From positions 270,734 through 334,733 of the forward strand of contig NZ_KQ948015.1 in NCBI RefSeq assembly GCF_001513965.1: 64,000 bases of DNA. The letters are read 5' to 3'. A program made the position numbers and the translations under genes. Of the stretch, positions 53,788 to 62,689 are shown piece after piece. The notes under the pieces are model-generated. The model saw only the letters and a list, made by a program, of their open reading frames with translations, was not told the DNA's origin and did not search any database. The first letter of the stretch is position 1. Every line of letters begins with the position of its first letter. This stretch comes from Streptomyces cellostaticus (GTDB lineage: Bacteria > Actinomycetota > Actinomycetes > Streptomycetales > Streptomycetaceae).

Positions 53788-54591
53788 ATGCCCCACGTCC
53801 GCGAGCACATCCTGGACGGCATCGTCGTACGCGAGTGGCCGCACCCCGAGCCGCGCTACCTGGCCCTGGTCGTGCACGGCTACGGCGAGCACGCGGGCCG
53901 GTACGACGAACTGGCGGGCGTGCTCACCGGGCACGGGGCGGCCGTGTACGGGCCCGATCACGTCGGGCACGGGAAGTCCGCCGGTGAGCGGGTGGTGATC
54001 GAGGACTTCGAGGACGTCGTCACCGACGTGCACGCCGTCGCGGACCTCGCCCGCGCCGCCCACCCCGGCCTGCCGCTCGTCATGGTCGGCCACTCCATGG
54101 GCGGACTGATCGCGGCCCGCTACGCCCAGCGCCACGGCGGCGAGCTGAGCGCGCTGATCCTGTCCGGGCCGGTGATCGGGGCCTGGGAACTGCCCGGGCG
54201 GCTGCTCGCCCTGGCCGAGATCCCGGACACCCCGATCAGCCCGGCCGCGCTCTCCCGCGACCCCGCCGTCGGTGCCGCGTACGCCGCCGACCCGCTGGTC
54301 TGGCATGGCCCGATGAAGCGGCCGACGCTCCAGGCGTTCGTACGGACGCTGGCGGCGGTCGCCGAGGGCGGGGACGTCGGCCCGCTGCCACTGCTGTGGC
54401 TGCACGGGGACGACGACCGGCTGGTGCCGCTGCCCGGGAGCCGCATCGGGGTGGAGCGGCTCAGCGGCGGCCGGCAAGCCGAGCGGATCTTCGCCGGGGC
54501 GCGGCACGAGGTGTTCCACGAGACGAACAAGGCGGACGTCTTCGCGGAGGTGATCCACTTCCTCGACACGGCCCTCCCCGAACGGAGTTGA
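53788..54591 (+). CDS. Alpha/beta hydrolase, monoacylglycerol-lipase-like
   Basis: A 267-residue serine hydrolase. The oxyanion HG motif is LVVHGYGEHAGRY, the nucleophile is in MVGHSMGGLIAARY, the Asp in WLHGDDDRLVP and the His in GARHEVFHE. The pattern matches monoacylglycerol lipase/lysophospholipase (PF12146). ATG 53788 has GGAGGAG. Its divergence from a thiolase/acyl-CoA ligase operon fits release of fatty acids from glycerides for beta-oxidation. Confidence 0.92.
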   Translation: MPHVREHILDGIVVREWPHPEPRYLALVVHGYGEHAGRYDELAGVLTGHGAAVYGPDHVGHGKSAGERVVIEDFEDVVTDVHAVADLARAAHPGLPLVMVGHSMGGLIAARYAQRHGGELSALILSGPVIGAWELPGRLLALAEIPDTPISPAALSRDPAVGAAYAADPLVWHGPMKRPTLQAFVRTLAAVAEGGDVGPLPLLWLHGDDDRLVPLPGSRIGVERLSGGRQAERIFAGARHEVFHETNKADVFAEVIHFLDTALPERS

Positions 54592-54696
54592 GAGCTCGGG
54601 GGAGGATCCGGACACTGTCTGCCTGTCCCATGATCGTGTCAGACTGCTCGCACGTCCCCGGAGCAGCACGGGGCCAGTCGAGCGGAGGAACAGCAC

Positions 54697-55494
54697 GTGA
54701 CGGGGACCGAGCCGGCGACGCACGAGATCGACACCACCCGGCCGCATCCGGCCCGGGTGTACGACTGGTTCCTCGGCGGCAAGGACAACTACCCCGTCGA
54801 CGAGCAACTGGGCCGGCAGATCACGGCGATCGACCAAGGCGCCCTGCGGGCCGCGCGGGCCAACCGCGCGTTCATGCACCGGGCCACGCGCACGCTGGCC
54901 GAGGAGAGGGGCATCCGCCAGTTCCTGGACATCGGCACCGGCATACCGACCGAGCCCAACCTGCACCAGATCGCCCAGTCCGTCGCACCGGACGCGCGGG
55001 TCGTCTACGTCGACAACGACCCGATCGTGCTGGCGCACGCGGGCGCGCTGCTGCGCGGCACCCCTGAGGGGGTGACCGAGTACGTGCAGGCCGACGCCCG
55101 CGATCCGCACGCCATCCTCGAACAGGCGACGCGGATCCTGGACTTCGACCGCCCCCTCGCCCTGTCCCTGATCGCCCTGCTGCACTTCATCGCCGACGAG
55201 GACGGCGCCCGCGACCTGGTCGCCACGCTGGTCGACGCGCTGGCCCCGGGCAGTTGCCTGGTCCTGTCGACGATGACGGCCGACTTCGAACCGGAGAACG
55301 TCCGCAGGGGCATCGACGCGTACGCCGCCGGCGGGGTGACCCTGGTGGCCCGCTCGCACGCCGAAGTGGGCACGTTCTTCGGGGGACTTCGGCTGCTGGA
55401 GCCGGGGGTCGTGTCGGTCGCCCAGTGGCGGCCCGAGGACGCACCCGACGGGGACGGGCCGATCTCGCTGTACGGCGGCGTGGGACTCAAGTAG
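54697..55494 (+). CDS. DUF574 SAM-dependent methyltransferase 1
   Basis: A 265-residue methyltransferase of the actinobacterial DUF574 family (S-adenosylmethionine-binding fold). Signatures are RVYDWFLGGKDNYPVDEQLG, the SAM-binding FLDIGTGIPTEPNLHQIAQ and YVDNDPIVLAHAGALL. GTG 54697 is preceded by CGGAGGAA. Substrates of the family are largely unknown; Streptomyces genomes carry many copies. A second copy lies at 56174. Confidence 0.92.
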   Translation: MTGTEPATHEIDTTRPHPARVYDWFLGGKDNYPVDEQLGRQITAIDQGALRAARANRAFMHRATRTLAEERGIRQFLDIGTGIPTEPNLHQIAQSVAPDARVVYVDNDPIVLAHAGALLRGTPEGVTEYVQADARDPHAILEQATRILDFDRPLALSLIALLHFIADEDGARDLVATLVDALAPGSCLVLSTMTADFEPENVRRGIDAYAAGGVTLVARSHAEVGTFFGGLRLLEPGVVSVAQWRPEDAPDGDGPISLYGGVGLK

Positions 55495-56061
55495 GCGGGC
55501 CGGCTTGCAGCGGTATCCCGATCACCCGGGGGATCGTGCGCAGCACCCCGTTGTCGTGGTCGGACGGGGCGAGATGGCGGGCGCGCCGGAGCACCTCCGG
55601 GTGGGCGCCCCCCATGGCGAAGGACCACTCGGCGGCGTCGAACATCTCCAGGTCGTCGAGGCAGTCGCCGAACACCATGGTCTGCGCGGGCGTGATGCCC
55701 AGCTCGCGCTGTCGAGGGCGCTGCGTTTGCGCTGCGCTCGGCTTGCGCACCTCCGCGAGGAACGCCTCGTCGCTCCGCCCGACGTACGCCGATCACTTGC
55801 CGCAGACGACCGTGCCCGCATCGACGCCGTCCGTGCCCGGCCGCCGTACCGTCCGGGCGAGGTCCGCGGCGAGCAGGTGGGAGCTCAGCTCCACGCCGTC
55901 GCGCACGACGTAGGTGCCGTTCTCCGCGATGAACACCATGTCCTCGGCGACCTGGGCGAACTGCCGGGCCGGCGTGGCGTACCGGCCGCCGCCGGCCGGG
56001 CTGAACAGCACTCCGCGGCGGCGCAGTCCGGCGGGAACCTCGGGTCCGGTGTTCCTCGGAC
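55487..56061 (-). pseudogene. HAD-IIB (Cof-type) hydrolase pseudogene
   Basis: One frame retains QFAQVAEDMVFIAENGTYVV near the N-terminal part and GITPAQTMVFGDCLDDLEMF then DAAEWSFAMGGAHPEVLRRA at the C-terminus, both typical of Cof-like sugar-phosphatases. Between them an in-frame TGA follows VVCGK near 55797, and the cap domain is deleted: EVRKP passes within about 10 residues to the C-terminal motif. Motif I (DxDGT) is not recognisable. The gene is dead. Confidence 0.8.
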
Positions 56062-56173
56062 ATCCCGGCGCCTCGGCGGTTCCCTGGCCCGCACGCTGCG
56101 CGGTTCCCGGGACAGCGCGATCAGGCGGCGGCACAATGTCCTGCGGACAACCCCACAGGAGAAGGGCGGCGAC

Positions 56174-56980
56174 GTGAGCGAGGGCCAACCCCCGACGGCC
56201 GGGCCGAGGCTGAACACCTCCGTGGCTCACAACGCGCGGGTCTGGAACTACTGGATCGGCGGCAAGGACAACTACGAGGTGGACCAGCGGGTCGGCGAGC
56301 ACGTCGCCGGGATGTTCCCGCTGATCCGGGACGTGGCCCGCGCGGACCGGGACTTCCTGGGCCGGGCGGTGGGCTTCCTGACCGCCGAGCGCGGGATTCG
56401 GCAGTTCCTCGACATCGGCACCGGACTGCCGACGGTGGACAACACCCACGAGATCGCCCAGCGGATCGCGCCGAAGTCGCGGATCGTGTACGTGGACAAC
56501 GACCCGATCGTGCTCGTGCACGCCCGCTCGCTGCTCACCAGTTCCCCGGAGGGCGTCACCGACTACATCGACGCCGACGTGCACGACCCGGACGCCATCG
56601 TCCGGCGCGCCGCCGAGACCCTCGACCTGGACCGGCCGGTCGCAGTGATGATGCTGGGCATCCTCAACTTCGTCCTGGACACCGAGGAGGCCCGGGACAT
56701 CGTGCGCCGGATCATGGCGGCGGTGCCCTCCGGCAGCTACCTGGCGCTCACCCACCCGACCCACGACGCCGAGGTGGGCGGCGAGGGCCAGATCCCCGCG
56801 ATGGAGTTCTGGAACGCCAACGCCACCCCGCCGATCACCGCCCGCACCGGCGCCGAGATCGCCTCCTTCCTCGAGGGTCTGGAGCCGGTCGAGCCGGGTC
56901 TGGTGCCGTGCTCGCAGTGGCGCGCCGAGTCCGACGCGGCCGCGGTACCGCAGTACGGCGCGGTGGCCGTGAAACCCTGA
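56174..56980 (+). CDS. DUF574 SAM-dependent methyltransferase 2
   Basis: A 268-residue homologue of the enzyme at 54697, sharing ARVWNYWIGGKDNYEVDQRV, FLDIGTGLPTVDNTHEIAQR and YVDNDPIVLVHARSLL but diverged elsewhere. GTG 56174 follows AAGGGCGG. The pair flanks a HAD pseudogene, suggesting an old insertion or rearrangement between them. A glutamine-synthetase-like gene follows after 31 bases. Confidence 0.92.
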   Translation: MSEGQPPTAGPRLNTSVAHNARVWNYWIGGKDNYEVDQRVGEHVAGMFPLIRDVARADRDFLGRAVGFLTAERGIRQFLDIGTGLPTVDNTHEIAQRIAPKSRIVYVDNDPIVLVHARSLLTSSPEGVTDYIDADVHDPDAIVRRAAETLDLDRPVAVMMLGILNFVLDTEEARDIVRRIMAAVPSGSYLALTHPTHDAEVGGEGQIPAMEFWNANATPPITARTGAEIASFLEGLEPVEPGLVPCSQWRAESDAAAVPQYGAVAVKP

Positions 56981-57011
56981 CCCCGAGGACGCGGCCCGTC
57001 GAGGAGGACGT

Positions 57012-58415
57012 ATGACCACCCTTGCCGACCCCGTGCCGGGCGGGCGCCCGGACGACCTGATGCGGGTCGCCGGGATCACCGCGGACCTGGCCGCTCAGGG
57101 CGTGCACGGGATCGTCCTGGCCTACGTCGACACGGCGGGCATCGCCCGGGTCAAGACGATCCCCACGGCCCGGCTGGAGTCGGCCGTGGCCTGGGGGGTC
57201 GGCATGTCGCCGGTGTTCGACACGTTCCTGGCCGACGACTCGATCGTCACCACCGACGTCCTCGGCTCCCCCGACGGCGACCTCAGGCTCTACCCCGACC
57301 TGGACCAGCTGGTGGCGCTGGCCGGGCAGCCCGGCTGGGCGTGGGCGCCCGTGGACCGGATCACGCAGGAGGGCGAGCGGCATCCCGGCTGTGCCAGAAC
57401 CTTTCTGCGCAGGATCGTCGCGGACGCCGCCGAACGGCACGGCCTCACCTTCAGGGCGGCCGTCGAGGTCGAGTGGGCTTTCGGGCTCGAATCGGCGCCC
57501 CGCGACGGGTTCGTCCCGGCGGTGTCCGGTCCCGCGTACGGCGCGGTCCGGCAGGTCGAGCTGAGCGACTGCACCGCCGAGCTGCTGGCGGCGTTCGCGG
57601 CGCAGGGCGTGGACGTGGATCAGATCCACCCGGAGTACGCGGCCGGGCAGTTCGAGATCTCGGTGGGCGCGCTGGACCCGGTGGCGGCGGCCGACCGGAG
57701 CGTGCTGGTGCGGCAGACGATCCGGGCGGTGGCCCAGCGGCACGGCCTGCGGGTGTCGTTCGCGCCCGCGGTGTCCGCCGAGGGCGTCGGCAACGGCGGC
57801 CATCTGCACCTGTCCTGCTGGCGCGACCGGGTGAACCTGCACGCGGGCGGGGAGGGCCGGTACGGCATGACGGCCGGGGCGGAGTCGTTCGTGGCCGGGG
57901 TGCTCGCCCGCCTGCCCGCGCTGACGGCGGTGACCGCCCCGAGCCCGGCCAGCTATCTGCGGCTGAAGCCCTCGCAGTGGGCGGGGGTGTTCACCGCCTG
58001 GGGCCGGGAGACCCGCGAGGCGGCGCTGCGGATCGTCACCGGCACGGCCGGCCGCCGGGACCAGGACGCGAACCTGGAGGTCAAACCGGTCGACCTGGCC
58101 GCCAACCCGTACCTCGCGCTCGGCTGCGTGATCGCCGCGGGGCTGGACGGAATGACGGCTTCCCGGCCGCTGCCGCAGGAGATCACCGGCGACCCGGCCC
58201 GGTACGGCCCCGACGAGGCCGCTGCCCTGGGCGTGCAGCGTCTGCCGGTCTCACTGCCCCAGGCCGTCGAGGAGTTCCGCTCCGACCAGGTGCTGCGGGC
58301 CGCGCTCGGCCCGGTCCTGGCGGACGCGGTGACCGCCGTACGGCTCGGGGAGGCGGCGGCCGTCGACGGGCTGGACGACGCGCAGGTGGCGGCCGCCTAC
58401 CGCTGGAAGTACTGA
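57012..58415 (+). CDS. Glutamine-synthetase-family gamma-glutamyl ligase
   Basis: A 467-residue class I GS-fold protein. Metal/ATP-site segments are visible: AAVEVEWAF, QIHPEYAAGQFEIS, GNGGHLHLSCWRD and NLEVKPVDLAANPYLALGC. It lacks the adenylylation-site context of GlnA, and it resembles GS-like enzymes that glutamylate amines such as polyamines or ethanolamine. The amidohydrolase starts two bases after its stop, so the two are coupled. The acceptor amine cannot be told from sequence. Confidence 0.85.
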   Translation: MTTLADPVPGGRPDDLMRVAGITADLAAQGVHGIVLAYVDTAGIARVKTIPTARLESAVAWGVGMSPVFDTFLADDSIVTTDVLGSPDGDLRLYPDLDQLVALAGQPGWAWAPVDRITQEGERHPGCARTFLRRIVADAAERHGLTFRAAVEVEWAFGLESAPRDGFVPAVSGPAYGAVRQVELSDCTAELLAAFAAQGVDVDQIHPEYAAGQFEISVGALDPVAAADRSVLVRQTIRAVAQRHGLRVSFAPAVSAEGVGNGGHLHLSCWRDRVNLHAGGEGRYGMTAGAESFVAGVLARLPALTAVTAPSPASYLRLKPSQWAGVFTAWGRETREAALRIVTGTAGRRDQDANLEVKPVDLAANPYLALGCVIAAGLDGMTASRPLPQEITGDPARYGPDEAAALGVQRLPVSLPQAVEEFRSDQVLRAALGPVLADAVTAVRLGEAAAVDGLDDAQVAAAYRWKY

Positions 58416-58417
58416 CG

Positions 58418-59566
58418 ATGCCCGCCTCCGGCCCGGTCCACGAGGCCCTCGCCGCGCTGCCGCTGGTCGACCACCACTGCCACGGCGCCGTGACGGCCGA
58501 CCTCGCACCCGGGCAGTTCGAGTCGCTGATCACCGAGGGCGAGGCCTGGCCCGGTGTCTCGCCCTTCGACAGCCCGGTCGGGGTGGCCGTCCGCCGCCAC
58601 TGCGCACCCCTGCTGGACCTGCCCCGGCACACTCCCGCGGCCGACTACCTCGCCCGCCGCCGGGCCCTCGGCTGGCGCGAGGTCAACCGGCGCTTCCTGA
58701 CCGCCGCGGGAGCCGAGGCCTTCTGCGTCGACACCGGCTACGCCCCGCACCCCGTCACCTCCCCCGCCGAGCTGGCCGAGGCCTCCGGCGGCGCCGCCCA
58801 CAAGGTCGTACGGCTGGAGCGGATCGCCGAGACCGTGGCCGCGGGGGGCGGGGCGGCGGGCGCGTACGCGGACGCGTTCCGGGCGGCCGCCGAGGAGGCC
58901 GTACGACGTCCGGGCGTGGTCGCGGTGAAGTCGGTGGCCGCCTACCGCACCGGCTTCGCCCTCGCACCGGAGCGCCCCACGGACGCCGAGGTGACGCAGG
59001 CGGCCGGGCACTGGCTCGCGCGCGGCGGACGCCTGGCCGACCCGGTCCTCATCCGGCATCTGCTGTGGACGGCCGTCGACCTGGGTCTGCCCCTCCAGCT
59101 GCACACCGGGTTCGGCGACGCCGACGTACGGCTGCACCGCGCCGATCCCGCCCTGCTCACCGACTGGCTGCACCTGACGGCCGGGACGATCCCGGTCCTG
59201 CTGCTGCACTGCTGGCCGTACCACCGCCAGGCGGCCTACCTGGCCACGGTATTCGAACAGGTGTATCTGGACGTCGGCCTGGCCCTGCACTACACCGGTC
59301 CGGCCCGCTCCCGGGCCGTGCTGGAGGAGGCGCTGGAGATCACCCCGTTCCGCAAACTCCTGTACAGCTCCGATGCCTACGGTGTGGCCGAATTCCACCA
59401 CCTGGGTGCGCTGTCCTTCCGGCAGGGGCTGGCCGCGCTGCTCCAAGCCCGGGTGGACGCCGACGAGTTGAGCCTGCCCGACGCCCTGCGCATCGCGGCC
59501 TGGACGGGCCGCGACAACGCTCGCCGGCTGTACGGACTGCCCGCAAACGATCCGGCCCGTAACTGA
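58418..59566 (+). CDS. Amidohydrolase-2 family protein (FluG N-terminal-domain-like)
   Basis: A 382-residue TIM-barrel metal hydrolase. The metal-binding HxH is in LVDHHCHGAVTADL; later metal His are in PLQLHTGFGDADV and VLLLHCWPYHRQA, and the conserved Asp in LLYSSDAYGVAEFH. In fungal FluG and plant nodulin/GS-like proteins an amidohydrolase of this type is fused to a GS-like domain; here the same two domains are adjacent, coupled genes. The enzyme may hydrolyse or decarboxylate a gamma-glutamyl product; this is inference. Confidence 0.88.
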   Translation: MPASGPVHEALAALPLVDHHCHGAVTADLAPGQFESLITEGEAWPGVSPFDSPVGVAVRRHCAPLLDLPRHTPAADYLARRRALGWREVNRRFLTAAGAEAFCVDTGYAPHPVTSPAELAEASGGAAHKVVRLERIAETVAAGGGAAGAYADAFRAAAEEAVRRPGVVAVKSVAAYRTGFALAPERPTDAEVTQAAGHWLARGGRLADPVLIRHLLWTAVDLGLPLQLHTGFGDADVRLHRADPALLTDWLHLTAGTIPVLLLHCWPYHRQAAYLATVFEQVYLDVGLALHYTGPARSRAVLEEALEITPFRKLLYSSDAYGVAEFHHLGALSFRQGLAALLQARVDADELSLPDALRIAAWTGRDNARRLYGLPANDPARN

Positions 59567-59599
59567 GCGGACGCCCGACCCGGAAAGTATGATCAAGCA

Positions 59600-60136
59600 A
59601 TGTCTGACATGACCGAAACCACGCCCGGCTGGCTGACCACGGACGAGCTGGAAATGGCCAGGGCCCGGATGCCGATCCTGTACGTCGAGGCCGTGCCTGT
59701 GCGCGTGGACGACAGCGGCGAAGTCACAAGCATCGGACTGCTGCTGCGCATCGGCCCGGACGGAACGGTCAGCCGGACCCTGGTCTCCGGCCGCGTCCTG
59801 CACCACGAGCGGGTCCGTGACGCCCTGCTGCGCCATCTGGAGAAGGACCTCGGCCCGGTCGCGCTGCCCCGGGTGCCGGCCTCCCTGCAGCCGTTCACGG
59901 TCGCGGAGTACTTCCCGACGGTCGGCATCACGCCGTACCACGACTCGCGCCAGCACGCGGTGTCCCTCGCCTACGTCGTCCCGGTGGCCGGTGACTGCCG
60001 GCCCCGGCAGGACGCGCTGGACCTGGTGTGGTTCAGCCCGCAGGAGGCCGCCTCGGCGGCCGTGCAAGGCGAGATGCCGGGCGGGCACGGGGTGCTGCTG
60101 AAGCAGGCGCTCGCGCACGTGGGTCTCGTGTCCTGA
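59600..60136 (+). CDS. NUDIX-like DUF4916 protein
   Basis: A 178-residue protein of the DUF4916 group, related to NUDIX folds: WLTTDELEMARARMPILYVE at the N-terminus, GRVLHHERVRDALLRHLEKD and the C-terminal LVWFSPQEAASA. The canonical NUDIX box is not intact, so hydrolase activity is doubtful. It is 33 bases after the amidohydrolase and ends in a strong hairpin. Confidence 0.8.
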   Translation: MSDMTETTPGWLTTDELEMARARMPILYVEAVPVRVDDSGEVTSIGLLLRIGPDGTVSRTLVSGRVLHHERVRDALLRHLEKDLGPVALPRVPASLQPFTVAEYFPTVGITPYHDSRQHAVSLAYVVPVAGDCRPRQDALDLVWFSPQEAASAAVQGEMPGGHGVLLKQALAHVGLVS

Positions 60137-60151
60137 CGGCGGCTCCCGGGT

Positions 60152-60176
60152 GACTGGCCTGTTTATCAGGCCAGTC
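60152..60176 (+). terminator. Terminator after the DUF4916 gene
   Basis: GACTGGCCTG and its exact complement CAGGCCAGTC flank the loop TTTAT, a perfect 10-base stem. Confidence 0.85.
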
Positions 60177-60319
60177 AGGTCGCTGACCAGCGACTTCACG
60201 GATGCGTTCAGGTTGCTTTCAGCCCCGCGGCGGCCCGTGGCAACACCTGCACCAGAAGCCCCAAAACAATGGCAAAGAGGTCTGGGGAAGAGGCAGTTGG
60301 CCATGCGAGGGTGCGGGCC

Positions 60320-61108
60320 ATGAGCACAGAGCACGTCCTCGACCAGCGGCCCCACGTCCGCGCCCGTATCCGCGAGAGCGCGAACAAGGTGCCCGAGGTC
60401 ACCGTCTACTTCTGGATCATCAAGGTCCTCACCACCGGCATGGGCGAGACCGCGTCCGACTTCCTGGCGCACCTGCTCGGCCCCGTCCCGGCGGTCGGCC
60501 TCGGCGCTCTCACCTTCGTGGCCTCGCTCGTGCTCCAGTTCGCCGTCCGCCGGTACGTGGCCTGGGTGTACTGGACGGCGATCGTCATGGTCAGCGTGTT
60601 CGGCACGATGGCGGCCGACATCCTGCACGTGGGCCTCGGCGTCCCCTACACCCTCTCGACGCCCCTGTTCATGGCCGCTCTGGCCGCCGTCTTCGCCCTC
60701 TGGTACGCGAGCGAGCGGACCCTGTCGATCCACAGCATCCGCACCCGTCGCCGCGAGGCGTTCTACTGGGCGGCCGTCCTCGCCACGTTCGCCCTCGGCA
60801 CCGCCGCGGGCGACCTCACGGCGACCATCGGCCTCGGCTACCTCGGCTCGGTCGTCCTGTTCGCCGTCGCGATCTGTGTCCCGGCCCTCGCCCACCGGGC
60901 GGGCGCCCTCGGTGCGGTGACCGCGTTCTGGACGGCGTACGTCATCACTCGCCCACTGGGCGCGTCGATCGCCGACTGGATGGCCCTGCCGCCGCACCGG
61001 GGCGGCCTGGGCCTCGGCCTCGGCCCGGTGACGCTGTCCTGGACGGTGGCCATTCTCGGGCTGGTCGGCTACCTCGCGGTGTCACGGCGGGACGTCGGGA
61101 CCGCCTGA
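60320..61108 (+). CDS. COG4705-type integral membrane protein
   Basis: A 262-residue protein with about eight hydrophobic segments. The family shows internal duplication: WIIKVLTTGMGETASDFLAH in the first half and WAAVLATFALGTAAGDLTAT in the second, each with an acidic Glu/Asp in the helix. COG4705 proteins have no firmly assigned transport function. ATG 60320 was chosen from the conserved N-terminal pattern. Confidence 0.85.
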   Translation: MSTEHVLDQRPHVRARIRESANKVPEVTVYFWIIKVLTTGMGETASDFLAHLLGPVPAVGLGALTFVASLVLQFAVRRYVAWVYWTAIVMVSVFGTMAADILHVGLGVPYTLSTPLFMAALAAVFALWYASERTLSIHSIRTRRREAFYWAAVLATFALGTAAGDLTATIGLGYLGSVVLFAVAICVPALAHRAGALGAVTAFWTAYVITRPLGASIADWMALPPHRGGLGLGLGPVTLSWTVAILGLVGYLAVSRRDVGTA

Positions 61109-61239
61109 CGCCGCATCCCGCACCCCACTCGGCTGTCCGGGTGGGGCGTGCCGCTGGTGGAGTAATAACCTTTTGCCCAGATTGACCGTGCCACGCTGTG
61201 GTCTCGAACCGCTCGGGATCGCGTCAGGAGGCCGGAACG

Positions 61240-62574
61240 ATGGCGGGAGAGAAGGCAGGCAGAGCGCCGCGGCAGCCGGCGCTCCCCGACCTGCACGTGC
61301 GCCTGCGTTCCGAGCTGGGCCGGATCGACGAGCAGTTGCGCTCCCTGCTGTCCGCCATGGACCGCCTGCAAGGCCTGCTGGATGCGGTGGTGGCCATCAG
61401 CCGTGAGGTGGAGCTGCCCGCGGTGCTGCACCGCATCGTGACCACCGCCATGAACCTGGTCGGCGCCCGCTACGGGGCACTGGGCGTGCTCAACGAGTCC
61501 GGTGAGTGCCTGGAGCAGTTCATCTCGGCCGGTCTGTCCGAGCAGGAACGCCATGATCTGGCCGAGGCCGGCCTGCCGCGCGGTCTGGGTGTCCTCGGCC
61601 ACCTGATCCGCTATCCCGAGCCCCTGCGGGTCGACGACATCCAGACGCATCCGTCCTCCGCCGGGTTCCCGCCCGGCCACCCGCTCCTGCACACCCTGCT
61701 CGGCGTCGCCATCAGCGTGCGCGGCGAGATCTACGGCGACCTCTACCTCTCCGAGCGGCGCGACGGACAGCCCTTCGACGTGCACGACGAGAACGTCGTC
61801 GTCGCCCTGGCCAGCGCCGCCGGCATCGCGATCGAAAACGTCCGCCTGTTCGAACGCATTCGCGTCGGAGCCGAGCAGTTCCAGCGGCTTCTGCTGCCCA
61901 CACTGCCCGATCTGCAGCCCTTCACCGCCGCCGCCATCTACCGGCCCGCCGCCGAGCCCAGCCAACTCGGCGGGGACTGGTACGACGCCATCCCGCTGCC
62001 CGACCATGCGGTGGCGGTCGTCATCGGCGACGTGGTCGGCCACGATCTGCACGCTGCGGCCGCCATGGCCTCCACCCGTAACATGCTGCGCGCCCTGCTG
62101 TTCGACCAGAGCAATCCGCCCGGCGCGGTCCTCACCCAGCTCGACCGGACCCTGCAGGCCCTCACGGACAATCCCGTCACGACCACCACCCTGGCCCGCA
62201 TCGAACCGGAGGCACCGGGCTGGCGCCTCCACTGGAGCACCGCGGGCCATGTCCCGCCCCTACTGATCACCGCTGAGCACCGGGTGCAGTACCTGCTCGC
62301 CGAGCCCGGACTGCCACTCGGCGTCGACACGGAGCAGCCACGCCCCGACCACTCCCGCTTCCTGCCCCCCGCCGCCACCGTGGTCTTCTTCACCGACGGG
62401 CTGATCGAACACCCCGGCCACCCCATCGACGAGAGTCTGAGCAAGCTCGCCGAGCTCGCCGCGGTATATGCCGCCCTGCCCCTGCCGGAGTTCGTCCAGG
62501 CACTGGCCGATCACCACCCCAGCGACGGCCACGACGACATGGCCATCCTCGCCCTGCGCACCCCGCACGCCTGA
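61240..62574 (+). CDS. GAF domain-containing PP2C (SpoIIE-type) phosphatase
   Basis: A 444-residue signalling protein. After a short coiled segment a GAF domain spans about residues 45-200 (VELPAVLHRIVTTAMNLVGA, LGVAISVRGEIYGDLYLSE); the C-terminal half is a SpoIIE/PP2C phosphatase with LGGDWYDAIPLPDHAV, VIGDVVGHDLHAAAAM, TAGHVPPLL, VVFFTDGLIE and GHDDMAILALR. The metal Asp residues are intact. Such Streptomyces proteins dephosphorylate anti-sigma antagonists in response to a GAF ligand. CAGGAGG precedes ATG 61240. Confidence 0.93.
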   Translation: MAGEKAGRAPRQPALPDLHVRLRSELGRIDEQLRSLLSAMDRLQGLLDAVVAISREVELPAVLHRIVTTAMNLVGARYGALGVLNESGECLEQFISAGLSEQERHDLAEAGLPRGLGVLGHLIRYPEPLRVDDIQTHPSSAGFPPGHPLLHTLLGVAISVRGEIYGDLYLSERRDGQPFDVHDENVVVALASAAGIAIENVRLFERIRVGAEQFQRLLLPTLPDLQPFTAAAIYRPAAEPSQLGGDWYDAIPLPDHAVAVVIGDVVGHDLHAAAAMASTRNMLRALLFDQSNPPGAVLTQLDRTLQALTDNPVTTTTLARIEPEAPGWRLHWSTAGHVPPLLITAEHRVQYLLAEPGLPLGVDTEQPRPDHSRFLPPAATVVFFTDGLIEHPGHPIDESLSKLAELAAVYAALPLPEFVQALADHHPSDGHDDMAILALRTPHA

Positions 62575-62689
62575 CCCCGCGAGTCTCCCGCTGCGGGGCG
62601 TTCACCTCGCAGCTCGACGGTGCCGTGGAGGATCCGCGGGATCCGACGGATGATGGGCTTCGGGGCGATGTCGACACGGAGGTCGCCCG

